64,000 nt of DNA from an uncultured Flavobacteriales bacterium. GTDB taxonomy: Bacteria > Bacteroidota > Bacteroidia > Flavobacteriales_E > Vicingaceae. Positions 44,912 to 53,415 of the stretch are shown piece by piece. Position numbers and translations under genes: made by a program. The notes below the pieces were generated by a model that worked only from the letters and a program-made list of their open reading frames with translations, was not told the DNA's origin and did not search any database. Each line of letters begins with the position of its first letter. Position 1 is the stretch's first letter. Location of the stretch: positions 1-64,000 of the forward strand of contig CALCHN010000026.1 of NCBI GenBank assembly GCA_937901255.1. Direction: 5' to 3'.

Positions 44912-46480
44912 ATGAAAACAGACTTTTTAATAATTGGTTCTGGGATAGCTGGTTTAAGTTATGCGTATAAAATTGCCGACTATTTTTATCAAAAAAATCA
45001 AGTAGTTTCTATAACCATCATTACCAAAGTTAACGAAGATGAAAGCAATACCAAGTACGCTCAAGGCGGAATTGCATCGGTAACCAAATCATCAGATAGT
45101 TTTGAAAACCATATTAAAGATACCTTAGTTGCTGGAGATGGTTTGTGTAATGAAGAGGTTGTTAAAATGGTAGTTGAACAAGCTCCAGAAAGAATCAGGG
45201 AATTAATAGATTGGGGGACTAACTTTGATAAAACTACTCAAGGAGATTATGATTTAGCCAAAGAAGGCGGACATTCCGACAATAGAATTTTACATTTTAA
45301 AGATTTTACAGGCAACGAAATAGAAAGAGCTTTACTTAATAAAGTTTTCAACCATCCTTACATTACGGTTTTAAATCATCATTTTGCTATAGATTTAATT
45401 ACACAACATCATCTGGGTGAAAAAGTTACCCGAGCAACACCCAACAAAAAGTGTTATGGAGTGTATGTGTTAAATCGCAGAACGGGAGAAATAAAAGTGT
45501 TAAAATCTAAAATTACCATGTTGGCAGCAGGAGGAATTGGTCAGGCTTATTTAAACACTACCAACCCAAAAGTTGCCACAGGAGACGGAATAGCTATGGC
45601 ATACCGAGCAAAAGCTATCATTAAAAACATGGAGTTTGTTCAGTTTCATCCTACAGCTTTATATCAACCTAATGTTTCGCCCTCATTTTTAATTTCTGAA
45701 GCAGTGCGTGGGGCAGGAGGAATATTGAGAAACCATAACAACGAAGCTTTTATGGAGCAATATGATAAGAGAAAAGATTTAGCTCCAAGAGATGTTGTTG
45801 CCCGAGCTATTGATGCAGAGATGAAAAAACACGGAACTACCAATATGTTGTTGGATGTTTCTCATATTGATAAAACTTCTTTCATTGCTCATTTTCCTAC
45901 TATTTATAATAAATGTGTTGAAATTGGCTTAGACATTTCAAAAGATTATATTCCTGTTGTCCCCGCAGCTCATTATTTGTGTGGGGGAATTGAAGTGGAT
46001 ACCAATGCCAGAACTTCTATTACCAATTTATATGCATCAGGAGAATGTGCTTTTACCGGTTTGCATGGAGCAAATCGTTTGGCTTCTAATTCGTTAATTG
46101 AAGCCTTGGTTTATTCTCATAATGCTTTTTTAGATAGTGTTGAACAAGTTGAAAACATTGAATTTAAAGAAAATATTCCTGAATGGAATGACGAAGGTAC
46201 TACTATGTTTAATGAGCAATTTTTAGTAGAGCAAACCAAAAAAGAGTTACAAACCATATTGAGTAATTATGTTGGTATTGTTCGTTCCGATGAGCGTTTG
46301 CAAAGAGCTTTAAATAGATTGAAATTAATTTATGATGAATCAGAAAAGTTGTATGAGAGCTCTAAATTAAGTGTTGCTATTTGCGAATTGAGAAACTTAA
46401 GAAGTATTGCTTATTTGGTTACTAAAGCAGCTTCAGAGAGAAAAAACAACGTAGGATTGCATTATAATGTGGATAATTAG
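44912..46480 (+). CDS. nadB: L-aspartate oxidase
   Basis: A 522-residue FAD enzyme that oxidises L-aspartate to iminoaspartate, the first step of de novo NAD synthesis. The FAD-binding motif is GSGIAGLSYAYKIA at 9-22, followed by ESNTKYAQGGIASV; the active site includes HPTALYQPN, SEAVRGAGGILRN and APRDVVARAID; the C-terminal FAD contact is GLHGANRLASNSLIEALVYS. Length is normal. The nadA and nadC genes are not in the window. A possible operator palindrome lies about 170 nt upstream. Confidence 0.96.
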   Translation: MKTDFLIIGSGIAGLSYAYKIADYFYQKNQVVSITIITKVNEDESNTKYAQGGIASVTKSSDSFENHIKDTLVAGDGLCNEEVVKMVVEQAPERIRELIDWGTNFDKTTQGDYDLAKEGGHSDNRILHFKDFTGNEIERALLNKVFNHPYITVLNHHFAIDLITQHHLGEKVTRATPNKKCYGVYVLNRRTGEIKVLKSKITMLAAGGIGQAYLNTTNPKVATGDGIAMAYRAKAIIKNMEFVQFHPTALYQPNVSPSFLISEAVRGAGGILRNHNNEAFMEQYDKRKDLAPRDVVARAIDAEMKKHGTTNMLLDVSHIDKTSFIAHFPTIYNKCVEIGLDISKDYIPVVPAAHYLCGGIEVDTNARTSITNLYASGECAFTGLHGANRLASNSLIEALVYSHNAFLDSVEQVENIEFKENIPEWNDEGTTMFNEQFLVEQTKKELQTILSNYVGIVRSDERLQRALNRLKLIYDESEKLYESSKLSVAICELRNLRSIAYLVTKAASERKNNVGLHYNVDN

Positions 46481-46482
46481 TT

Positions 46483-46522
46483 CCCTAATCCCCCAGAAGG
46501 GGGCTTTTCCAACGCACAAAGC
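46483..46522. repeat. Dispersed C-rich repeat, copy 2
   Basis: CCCTAATCCCCCAGAAGGGG followed by GCTTTTCCAACGCACAAAGCC, matching the copy at 26805-26849 in the hairpin and in the AACGCACAAAGC tail. It begins 3 bp after the nadB stop and could act as its terminator. Confidence 0.65.
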
Positions 46523-46533
46523 CTATTCCATAA

Positions 46534-46586
46534 ACGTCATTCTCGAAATTTTGCAGTGCAACGAAAAAATTATCGGGAAACTTTTT
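46534..46586. repeat. GATTCCTG/CAGGAATGACG family, partial copy f
   Basis: ACGTCATTCTCGAAATTTT and ATTATCGGGAAACTTTTT; nearly identical to copy e at 35874-35926. The remaining gap to 46752 holds an AT-rich stretch with a small TCTCCTCTTGAGAGGAGA palindrome (46599-46616) and no gene that I can support. Confidence 0.6.
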
Positions 46587-46752
46587 GATTTATCCTTTCT
46601 CCTCTTGAGAGGAGAAGATGTTGTTCGAAGTTGCTATAGCAGCGAGAATACAACATCAGAGGTGTGTTGCTTTGCTTTGTAGTCATTCAGGAGGTAGTGG
46701 CAATAATGTGCCAAATACCAACATGAGCAAACTTGAAAGGAGAAAAAAGAGC

Positions 46753-47436
46753 CTAATTGTTAAAAGCTCTTATTATTCCTGAAAGAGCATCTATATCCAC
46801 TTTTTCTATAGGGTGTTTGGAATTGGGTAAGAGTTCAAAAGTAGCTTGAGGTAATAAGTCTGCAACATGATTAGTTTCTTCATAAGTTACCATTTCATCC
46901 TTATCTGCTAACAGCAATTTTATGGTGTGTTGAATAAGCTTATAATCTTCATCTTTAAGTACATTCTTGTTTCCCATTGCTATCATCATGTTGGCAGTTT
47001 TTTCCAAAACTATTTTCCAATTGTTGGGATGATGTCGGTCTTTTAATATTGTTGCAAAAGCGGGAATTTTTTCTTCAATTTTATCAGCTACCAACATTTT
47101 TGTTTCTTTAGCAGCAATGTCGGGTGTCCAACTTAGTTTTGTTCCCAAAGTAATTATTTTGCCTACTTTTACAGGATGATTTTTTGCTAAGTACAAAGCT
47201 ACATAACCTCCCATGCTGTAACCAAAAATATCAATGGATTCAATTTTTTGTTGCTTTAGATAAGCTAATACATCTTCAGCAAACTGAGGAATATTAAAGT
47301 TTTCTTTAAAAGCTTCTCCTCCATGTCCGGAGAAATTTAATAAATGAATATTAAATTGATTGTCTAACAAAGACGCCATAGAATTAAATTGCGACTTACT
47401 TCCAATAGCACCATGAAGTATTAATAAATCTTTCAT
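46753..47436 (-). CDS. Alpha/beta hydrolase
   Basis: A 227-residue alpha/beta hydrolase. The oxyanion region is DLLILHGAIGSKSQF, the nucleophile elbow is FGYSMGGYVAL with Ser in GYSMGG, Asp is in LLADKDEMV and the catalytic His near the C terminus in SKHPIEKVD. It is short and without a lid insertion. It lies 7 bp after the fused E1 gene in the same direction, so it is probably cotranscribed; its substrate is not known. Confidence 0.85.
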   Translation of the reverse strand: MKDLLILHGAIGSKSQFNSMASLLDNQFNIHLLNFSGHGGEAFKENFNIPQFAEDVLAYLKQQKIESIDIFGYSMGGYVALYLAKNHPVKVGKIITLGTKLSWTPDIAAKETKMLVADKIEEKIPAFATILKDRHHPNNWKIVLEKTANMMIAMGNKNVLKDEDYKLIQHTIKLLLADKDEMVTYEETNHVADLLPQATFELLPNSKHPIEKVDIDALSGIIRAFNN

Positions 47437-47443
47437 CTAAAAC

Positions 47444-49537
47444 TTAGTAATTCAACAAACCTTTCAATGCTGTTGCCACTTTATCTCCACTAGGCAATAA
47501 AGTAGCTTCTAAAGTAGCGTTTAACGGAATAGCAGGAGTATCTATCGAACCAACAATTTCTATCGGAGCATCTAAATCCCTAAAACAGTTTTTCTGAATA
47601 CGTGCTGCCAAGCCAAGTGTAAAAGAAGCTTCAATAGATTCTTCGGTAACCAGCATTACTTTGTTGTGTTTTTTGGTAGCTGCATACATCGCTGCTTCAT
47701 CCAATGGATTAAGCGTTCTTAAATCAATAATTTCTACCTGACCTTTAAACTGTTTAGCAGCTTCTAAACTCCAATAAACACCTCTTCCGTAAGTGATAAT
47801 AGCTGCACTTTCGCCATTGTTTATCTTGTCATCATCTGCTTCAATCACTGTTCTAGCTTTTCCAAATGGAATAACGTATTCATCATCAGGCTCAACGGTT
47901 TTTGACCCTTCAGTACCTTTAATTTTACTCCAATATAAGCCTTTGTGCTCAAAAATTACTACTGGATTAGGGTCGTAATAAGCTGATTTTAGCAAGCCTT
48001 TTAAGTCTGCACCTGTTGATGGGTAAGCAACTTTTACACCTCTGATGTTGGTAACCACAGATTCCACACTAGATGAATGATAAGGACCACCTGAGCCATA
48101 AGCTCCAATAGGTACTCTTAAAATCATACTCGCAGGCCATTTACCGTCAGATAAATAATACGAACGACTTAATTCTGTGAATAATTGGTTAAGTCCTGGC
48201 CAAATGTAATCAGCAAACTGAACTTCAACAATAGGTCTTAAACCCACAGCAGCCATTCCAACGGTACTTCCTACAATAAAAGCTTCTTGAATAGGCGTAT
48301 TAAACACCCTGTTCTCGCCAAACTGTTGAGCCAAGGTAGCCGCCTCACGAAAAACACCACCTAATCTGCCACCAACATCTTGTCCGTACAACAGACATTC
48401 TTTGTGTTTACTCATTAATTCTCTAACGGCAAACAAGGCAGAATCAACCATTACGGTTTTTTCTTTTCCTGCTGGTTCTCTAACTCCTTTTTCTTCTGTT
48501 ATGGGAGTAGGAGCAAAACAATGTGTGGTTAAATCTTCCGGAGAAGGGTCTTCTTCTTTCAATGCTGCTTGATATTCTTTCTCTACCAATTCTTTGGCTT
48601 TGCCTTCAATCGCTAATAATTCAAATTTTTGAATGCCCGATTTTTCGGCTAAAGCTTTTAATTTTGGGAAAGGGTCTCTTTTGGCAGCTTCTTCTAAATC
48701 ATCTCTGTACCATTCTTTTCTAACTCCAGATGTGTGGTGATTTAACAAAGGTACTTTAGCGTGTATAATAAAAGGTCGTCTTTCTTTTCTAACAATCTCC
48801 AATACTTCTGCTACTGTTTCGTAGGCTGTATCGAACTCAGTACCATCTATGGTTCTAACTTCCATACCATTAAACCCTTTAGCAAAATGGGTAATATCTT
48901 GTGCTCTGGTTTCTTTAGCGTTAGCAGAAATATCCCATTCGTTGTCTTGTACTAAATAGATGATGGGTAATTTTTTTAATACCGCCATTTGAAAAGCCTC
49001 AGAAACTTCGCCTTCTGTACAAGAAGCATCTCCTAAACTACAAACAACCACCGGATTTTCGCCTTTGTAATCTTCGGCTAATCCTTCTTTTTCTTTGTAT
49101 TGAAGTCCCATAGCAACGCCTGTAGCAGGAATGGCTTGCATGCCTGTTGCAGATGATTGATGAGGTATTTTTGGTTTATCATCGTCTTTTAAACTTGGGT
49201 GGGAATAATAGGTTCTACCCCCGGAAAATGGATCGTTTTTCTTGGCTAAAAGCTGTAACATCAATTGGAACGGTGTCATACCAATTCCCAACAAAATACT
49301 ATCATCGCGATAATAAGGAAAAACAAAATCTTGAGGTTTTAGCTGCATGCCCATTGCCAATTGTATGGCTTCATGACCTCGAGAGGTAGCATGCACATAT
49401 TTAGCAGTAATTTCTTTGTTGGCTTCATACAGTTCTGTGAGTGCTTTAGCGGTACTCATTAACTGAAAAGCTTGTTGTACAATATCTTTAGATAATACTG
49501 TTTTATTTTTTTCTTTTTCTTCTTTTGCTATCGCCAT
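47444..49537 (-). CDS. Fused alpha/beta E1 of branched-chain 2-oxoacid dehydrogenase
   Basis: A 697-residue fusion of two subunits that are separate in many bacteria. Residues about 1-330 are the alpha part with the thiamine diphosphate site (SLGDASCTEGEVSEAFQ and the DNEWDIS stretch); residues about 360-697 are the beta part (GQDVGGRLGGVFREA, AFIVGSTVGMAAVGLRPIVE, VPIGAYGSGGPYHSSS). The enzyme decarboxylates branched-chain 2-oxoacids in a multienzyme complex with E2 and E3, which are not present here. Specificity for 2-oxoisovalerate-type substrates is inferred from the family. The alpha/beta hydrolase gene follows 7 bp downstream. Confidence 0.9.
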   Translation of the reverse strand: MAIAKEEKEKNKTVLSKDIVQQAFQLMSTAKALTELYEANKEITAKYVHATSRGHEAIQLAMGMQLKPQDFVFPYYRDDSILLGIGMTPFQLMLQLLAKKNDPFSGGRTYYSHPSLKDDDKPKIPHQSSATGMQAIPATGVAMGLQYKEKEGLAEDYKGENPVVVCSLGDASCTEGEVSEAFQMAVLKKLPIIYLVQDNEWDISANAKETRAQDITHFAKGFNGMEVRTIDGTEFDTAYETVAEVLEIVRKERRPFIIHAKVPLLNHHTSGVRKEWYRDDLEEAAKRDPFPKLKALAEKSGIQKFELLAIEGKAKELVEKEYQAALKEEDPSPEDLTTHCFAPTPITEEKGVREPAGKEKTVMVDSALFAVRELMSKHKECLLYGQDVGGRLGGVFREAATLAQQFGENRVFNTPIQEAFIVGSTVGMAAVGLRPIVEVQFADYIWPGLNQLFTELSRSYYLSDGKWPASMILRVPIGAYGSGGPYHSSSVESVVTNIRGVKVAYPSTGADLKGLLKSAYYDPNPVVIFEHKGLYWSKIKGTEGSKTVEPDDEYVIPFGKARTVIEADDDKINNGESAAIITYGRGVYWSLEAAKQFKGQVEIIDLRTLNPLDEAAMYAATKKHNKVMLVTEESIEASFTLGLAARIQKNCFRDLDAPIEIVGSIDTPAIPLNATLEATLLPSGDKVATALKGLLNY

Positions 49538-49665
49538 TACATTAACCTTTTTTTTACGAATGGTAAAGTTAAGTAAATAGATTAAAAATTTAACTCTCTA
49601 TAAAATATTAACTGTTTTGAAGTTTTATTTTAAAAAATGATGGGAGTAGAGATTTAAGCCAAGCT

Positions 49666-49812
49666 AATAGTTGCAAAGATTCCTGCTTATACAGAAATGA
49701 AACACGGAACAAGAGCAACTAAATAGAAAGTACATTAACACTAGCCAACATACATATCCCAACTTCAACAGCTTCTTAGCATTTTTGCGAGAGATTTCGA
49801 GAACTTTGTGTT
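49666..49812. repeat. Degraded copy g of the GATTCCTG family
   Basis: AATAGTTGCAAAGATTCCTG (49666-49685) is like the left arm of the copies at 50.6-52.8 kb, then TTCTTAGCATTTTTGCGAG and GAGAACTTT at the right. Much of the middle has diverged, so the assignment is weak. The rest of the 283-bp gap 49538-49820 holds nothing else that I recognise. Confidence 0.35.
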
Positions 49813-49820
49813 TAATATGA

Positions 49821-50558
49821 TTACTCTAAGAAGAATACAATGGTACTTACCACTCTGGCTTTTTGAATGTAAGGTTCTTCCGGTATTCCGGTAGGGTCTT
49901 CATCGTAATAATACCTTCCGGCAATGGTAATTTGCCCTTGAGAAGCCGTTTTAATTTTGCCTAATTTGGCTTGCGAATCGTTGGCAAATTGCTCTCCGGC
50001 AACTCGTGCATTTTTGGTGCTTTCGGCAATTAGTTGCGGTTTAATGGAATTTAATTCAGGAAAAGCATAAGAAGTATTTATGGTGGAGGTTAAATCTTTA
50101 CTGATTAAATCTAACTCTATCACTGAGCTTTTATCCTCCGTATTTTCAATGTCCGATGATTGAACAGTTAACCCTTGGTAAGCAGCATACCTATCTATTT
50201 TTACAAGTACTTCTTGTCCATTTCTCCATTGAGTTTCATAATATTTTTGTCTATCTGTTACATTAATATTATTTATCTCCACCTCTTTTTCAGTGTATCC
50301 ATTTTCTTTTAAGTAATTAATGATAGCTACTTTTTTGTCTTCTGATTGTTGAAGAACGTCTTTCAAATCATCACCGGAAAAAGAAAAATTTATTGAAATA
50401 GTAGCAGAAGTTGCTTTCATATTCATTTCTGCCAATCCTTTAACGGTTACTACGCGGTCTTTATCGCTAAAAGTTTTTAGTCCTTTAAAGATAAAGAACC
50501 CTAATAAAAATGCTCCCAAGATAATGGAGCAACCTAAAATAATGGATTTGTTTTTCAT
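49821..50558 (-). CDS. SIMPL domain membrane-anchored protein
   Basis: A 245-residue protein with an N-terminal membrane anchor (about 7-25) and a periplasmic SIMPL domain. The domain opening VTVKGLAEMNMKATSATIS and the closing KARVVSTIVFFLE match this family, which often reads RxVxVxGxAE at its start. SIMPL proteins were first tied to IL-1 receptor signalling in mammals and their bacterial role is unclear, though outer-membrane or periplasmic stress is discussed. It is a single gene on the minus strand, next to the repeat island. Confidence 0.85.
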   Translation of the reverse strand: MKNKSIILGCSIILGAFLLGFFIFKGLKTFSDKDRVVTVKGLAEMNMKATSATISINFSFSGDDLKDVLQQSEDKKVAIINYLKENGYTEKEVEINNINVTDRQKYYETQWRNGQEVLVKIDRYAAYQGLTVQSSDIENTEDKSSVIELDLISKDLTSTINTSYAFPELNSIKPQLIAESTKNARVAGEQFANDSQAKLGKIKTASQGQITIAGRYYYDEDPTGIPEEPYIQKARVVSTIVFFLE

Positions 50559-50651
50559 TTCATTAAATTTACTTTCAAATGTACGTAATTAATTGATAAA
50601 TAGAGGAACGCCAACCAATTTAATTTTTTGCGTTATTCTTGAAGTTTTCTT

Positions 50652-50812
50652 AGCCAATCGCTCGTTTGTAGCGAATGATTAATAGTTGTGAAGATTCCTG
50701 CCTACGCAGGAATGACGCAAAGAGTGAGAGAAATATAAAATAGATTAGCATAAGTTACTTTTAACCTCATTCCTGAAATTTTTGAGGTACGAAAAAATTG
50801 TCAGTAATCTTT
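50652..50812. repeat. Palindromic repeat copy a
   Basis: Left arm: AGCCAATCGCTCGTTTGTAG, then AGTTGTGAAGATTCCTG, CCTACG, CAGGAATGACG and CAAAGAGTGAGAG. Right arm: CCTCATTCCTGAAATTTTTG and then TCAGTAATCTTT. The terminal AAGATTCCTG pairs with the diverged right end. It precedes the zeta-type cassette. The left 80 bp is almost identical to copy b at 51660. Confidence 0.75.
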
Positions 50813-50856
50813 ATGATGGGTATGGATTACCATTGCAAATGTCAACCAGCATAGAT

Positions 50857-51012
50857 TTATTTTTCTGGTTTAATTTTTACGATTTTGTTATTGCGTAGCA
50901 CAACCAGTTTACTTTTTTTAGCCTTTTTAAATTCCAATAGTTTCTCATAAACTTTTTCAAGTCCTTTTAAGATTCTATTTTTTTCATCTTGTTGTATTTC
51001 AATTGTTGTCAT
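50857..51012 (-). CDS. 51-residue partner of the zeta-type kinase, putative antitoxin
   Basis: An ATG at 51012 opens 51 codons ending in TAA at 50857, translated MTTIEIQQDEKNRILKGLEK, then a basic stretch FKKAKKSKLVVLRNNKIVKI and KPEK. It is a helix followed by a beta-like basic tail, and is highly charged. Its first 14 bases overlap the end of the upstream kinase gene, in another frame, which suggests translational coupling. Small partners next to zeta-type kinases usually neutralise them, so this is a candidate antitoxin; that is inference. It was below the length usually accepted for automatic ORF calls. Confidence 0.65.
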   Translation of the reverse strand: MTTIEIQQDEKNRILKGLEKVYEKLLEFKKAKKSKLVVLRNNKIVKIKPEK

Positions 51013-51589
51013 AATATTTTTTTAATAAGTTAAATTTCTCTTTGTTTATAATGTTCAATAATCCATCAATTTGTTTGTCAGCTATAAGTTCATGTTTTCC
51101 TTCAGAATTATCAAAAATTAATGCTCCATCAACTATTGGTAAGTAAATATTAAACAAATTCTTAATTCCTTTGAAATATCTTCTTTCAATTACATTTGAT
51201 TCAATGTTATGCCCGCCTTCTAGTACTCTCATTTTTACTCGCTCTTTAGCCAATTTTATATTTTGAAGCCAAAAGAATAATAAAGTTACTCTATATCCTT
51301 TTTCTTTAGCCTTTATTATTTTGTTTTTATAACTTAAAGTAGATAATGTTGTTTCAAATGCAAAGTTTTCATTTTCAGAAAGTAATTCATTTATTCTTTT
51401 CAACATTATTCGTCCAGCTTCAAACGATACTTTTTCGGGCTGAAAAGGGGATAATCCTTTAGCAATTTCATCAGCGTTAACAAACTCTTTACAATCTAAA
51501 ATTTCAGGTAATATGGTAAACGATGCAGTAGTTTTTCCTGCTCCGTTACAACCTGCGATTATATATAGTTTATTAATACTCACAATCAC
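50999..51589 (-). CDS. Zeta-toxin-family kinase
   Basis: A 196-residue P-loop kinase-like protein with Walker A GCNGAGKT at 13-20 (IIAGCNGAGKTTAS), the following NADEIAKGLSPF, and FAFETTLST near 77-85. These are the features of the zeta-like family (COG4185), relatives of zeta/PezT toxins that phosphorylate UDP-N-acetylglucosamine. The start is GTG at 51589 or, if the box TAAATTTG at 51589-51596 is a real promoter, the GTG at 51583. The downstream 51-codon gene overlaps its end. The cassette sits between repeats a and b. Confidence 0.82.
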   Translation of the reverse strand: MIVSINKLYIIAGCNGAGKTTASFTILPEILDCKEFVNADEIAKGLSPFQPEKVSFEAGRIMLKRINELLSENENFAFETTLSTLSYKNKIIKAKEKGYRVTLLFFWLQNIKLAKERVKMRVLEGGHNIESNVIERRYFKGIKNLFNIYLPIVDGALIFDNSEGKHELIADKQIDGLLNIINKEKFNLLKKYYDNN

Positions 51590-51659
51590 AAATTTACTAA
51601 TTAATTTTTTTGATTTTAGTTTGTTTTATTCACTTCAGTGATATACTCTGGCGTAAATG

Positions 51660-51819
51660 AGCCAATCGCTCGTTTGTAGCGAGTGATTATTAGTTGTGAA
51701 GATTCCTGCCTACGCAGGAATGACGCAAAGAGTGAGAGCAATGCTAAAAAAAAGCACTAACCAACCTTTAACGTCATTACTGAAATTTTTGAGGCACGAA
51801 AAAATTGTCAAGAATCTTT
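51660..51819. repeat. Palindromic repeat copy b
   Basis: Left arm GCCAATCGCTCGTTTGTAGC, GATTCCTGCCTACGCAGGAA and TGACGCAAAGAGTGAGAG; right arm ACGTCATTACTGAAATTTTT, CACGAAAAAATTGTCAAG and AATCTTTA. It lies between the zeta-type cassette and the HigBA-like cassette, in the same orientation as copy a. Left arm is nearly identical to that of copy a over about 80 bp. Confidence 0.8.
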
Positions 51820-51839
51820 ATAAATCTGCATTTTTAGTT

Positions 51840-52127
51840 TTATTTGGAAAGGTTCGGGGTTACCTGAATTTGCCCGCCAATAACTTTTAATATTTTCATT
51901 ATTGTAGCAAACTGAGGTTTTGCTCCGTCTGAAAGAGCTTTGTATAAACTTGGTCTGCTCAAACCTGTTTCTTTGGAGATTTGACTCATGCCAATAGCTT
52001 TTGCAATATGTCCGATGGCAGTAATGATGTCATTATTATCACCTTCTTCTAAAACAGAATTTAAGTATTCAGCAATCATTTCCTTGTTATCTAAATAATC
52101 TGCTATATCAAATTTTGTAGTTTCCAT
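51840..52127 (-). CDS. HigA-like/addiction-module antidote protein
   Basis: A 95-residue protein with a helix-turn-helix in its middle (GMSQISKETGLSRPSLYKAL, about 46-65) and an acidic N terminus (KFDIADYLDNKEMIAEYLN). The layout matches the putative addiction-module antidote family with HTH. It is the second gene of a pair: the RelE/ParE-like gene ends 5 bp upstream, so the toxin precedes the antitoxin. Binding of the operon promoter is inferred. Confidence 0.87.
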   Translation of the reverse strand: METTKFDIADYLDNKEMIAEYLNSVLEEGDNNDIITAIGHIAKAIGMSQISKETGLSRPSLYKALSDGAKPQFATIMKILKVIGGQIQVTPNLSK

Positions 52128-52132
52128 AATTT

Positions 52133-52432
52133 TTATTTGTTTAATTTATCCCAAATATCTTTAGCTTTTTTGATGTCTTTTTGTTGAGATGATTTATTTC
52201 CACCAACCAACAGGATAATTATTTTTCCGTCTTTTTCTTTGAAGTAAACCCTGTACCCTTTTGCATAATGAATACGTAATTCACTAATACCGTTGCCTAT
52301 AGGCTTGCAATCTCCAAAATGTCCTTTGCTTTCTATTTGTTGAATTCGTAAAAGGATTTTTGCCTTAGCTTTAAAGTCTTTTAGCTTTCTCAACCATTTA
52401 TCAAATTCAGATGTTTTTTCTATAAAGAACAT
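52133..52432 (-). CDS. RelE/ParE-superfamily toxin (HigB/Gp49-like)
   Basis: A 99-residue basic protein. Features of the phage-derived Gp49-like/HigB family are visible: an opening FFIEKTSEFDKWLRKLKDFK, the central GNGISELRIHYAKGYRVYFKE and the closing LLVGGNKSSQQKDIKKAKDI. Such toxins cleave mRNA at the ribosome, but this protein could also be a different RelE-fold member. Five bases separate it from the antidote gene, so they form one transcription unit. Confidence 0.88.
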   Translation of the reverse strand: MFFIEKTSEFDKWLRKLKDFKAKAKILLRIQQIESKGHFGDCKPIGNGISELRIHYAKGYRVYFKEKDGKIIILLVGGNKSSQQKDIKKAKDIWDKLNK

Positions 52433-52503
52433 AAAAAGTGTATCTAACTGGATACAAATTTAGCTAATTTTTCTGAATTAATAGATTTTAAATTTAATAT
52501 TTA

Positions 52504-52652
52504 GTGATTAATAGTTGTGAAGATTCCTGTTTTCGTTGCACTACACAGGAATGACGAAAAGAGCGAGAGAAATGCTAAATAGATTAGCATAAGCAACTTT
52601 TAACGTCATTCCTGAAATTTTTGAGGTACGAAAAAATTGTCAGGAATCTTTT
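52504..52652. repeat. Palindromic repeat copy c
   Basis: Left arm GTGATTAATAGTTGTGAAGA, TTCCTG, then an 18-nt spacer and CAGGAATGACG; right arm AACGTCATTCCTGAAATTTT and TGTCAGGAATCTTTT. The right arm is a close match to the reverse complement of the left-end sequences of other copies. It bounds the HigBA-like pair on its upstream side. Confidence 0.8.
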
Positions 52653-52666
52653 TTGTTTGCAATAAT

Positions 52667-52800
52667 AAAGATTCCTGTTTCCGTTGCACTTCACAGGAAT
52701 GACGCATGGAGCGAGGATAATGTTAAATAGAAAAAATAGCACTAACCAATCTTCAACGTCATTCCTGAAATTTTTATTGAAAATAATTAGGAGTCTTTAT
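52667..52800. repeat. Palindromic repeat copy d
   Basis: Left arm AAAGATTCCTGTTTCCGTTG and CACAGGAATGACGCATGGAG; right arm CAACGTCATTCCTGAAATTT and then AGGAGTCTTTAT, diverged. It starts 14 bp after copy c, so the two lie back to back with no gene between them. Together copies c and d explain the 384-bp gap 52433-52816. Confidence 0.75.
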
Positions 52801-52816
52801 GATGACAAGTTGCATT

Positions 52817-53335
52817 TTAGTTTTCATTTGGTGAAGTATTGGGACGTAAGACTTTTTTTATTTTGTCAGAAAAAATTAATACTAAAAAAAGAATTAAAGA
52901 AAATCCAAGCATAACGAAACCTACTATCTTGTTCCTGAAATTTGTTTCTTCAAGAATTACTTTGTCATTTTCCTTGATTTTTATTATTCCTAATTTCACG
53001 TTATTTCCTAATCCATTAATAACTGTGGGATCATAAAAAATAGTATAATTATTTCCAATTTTAAGTTTTATACTTTTTAATACCTCGTTGGCTTTTTCCT
53101 TGTTAGAAAAATAAAATCCGTGAAGTTGATTGTATCCTTCAAATTCAAGTACGATAGGGTAGGTATGTTTTTTTCCACCTTTTGAATTATAATTTACAAT
53201 TTCTATAATTTTCACACTTTTAAGAAAACCGCTAACTTTAACTAAATCTGACTCATTTAAACTTGCTCTATAAAGTGAAAGGATAGCGCAACCTAAGAAA
53301 AAGATTGCTATAAAATAGTTTGTTAAATGATTCAT
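52817..53335 (-). CDS. Membrane protein resembling DUF3592, function unknown
   Basis: A 172-residue protein with an N-terminal hydrophobic segment (about 5-22), a central extracytoplasmic domain of about 105 residues (VSGFLKSVKIIEI through LEETNFRN) and a C-terminal span (about 135-155) followed by a basic tail. Two membrane spans around a beta-rich loop are the shape of DUF3592-like proteins; the assignment is tentative. It lies 80 bp downstream of the symporter gene in the same direction and just beyond repeat d. Confidence 0.6.
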   Translation of the reverse strand: MNHLTNYFIAIFFLGCAILSLYRASLNESDLVKVSGFLKSVKIIEIVNYNSKGGKKHTYPIVLEFEGYNQLHGFYFSNKEKANEVLKSIKLKIGNNYTIFYDPTVINGLGNNVKLGIIKIKENDKVILEETNFRNKIVGFVMLGFSLILFLVLIFSDKIKKVLRPNTSPNEN

Positions 53336-53415
53336 TTTTATGTTTGTTAACTAATCTGTATGAAAGAAAAATAATCACATATAATCATCAAAGAAAATGA
53401 CGTATTCAAAACACA

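Noticed and set aside
46467..46682. 71-residue plus-strand frame after nadB
   Set aside because: It overlaps the end of nadB and consists of two dispersed repeats read as protein.
51696..51890. 64-residue plus-strand frame over repeat b
   Set aside because: The translation is of the repeat arms and the end of the antidote gene on the other strand. A similar frame at 52684-52914 is rejected for the same reason.
50652..52800. Integron-type attC array
   Set aside because: Repeats flank cassettes, but clear RYYYAAC/GTTRRRY core sites are not seen at the ends and no integron integrase is in the window.
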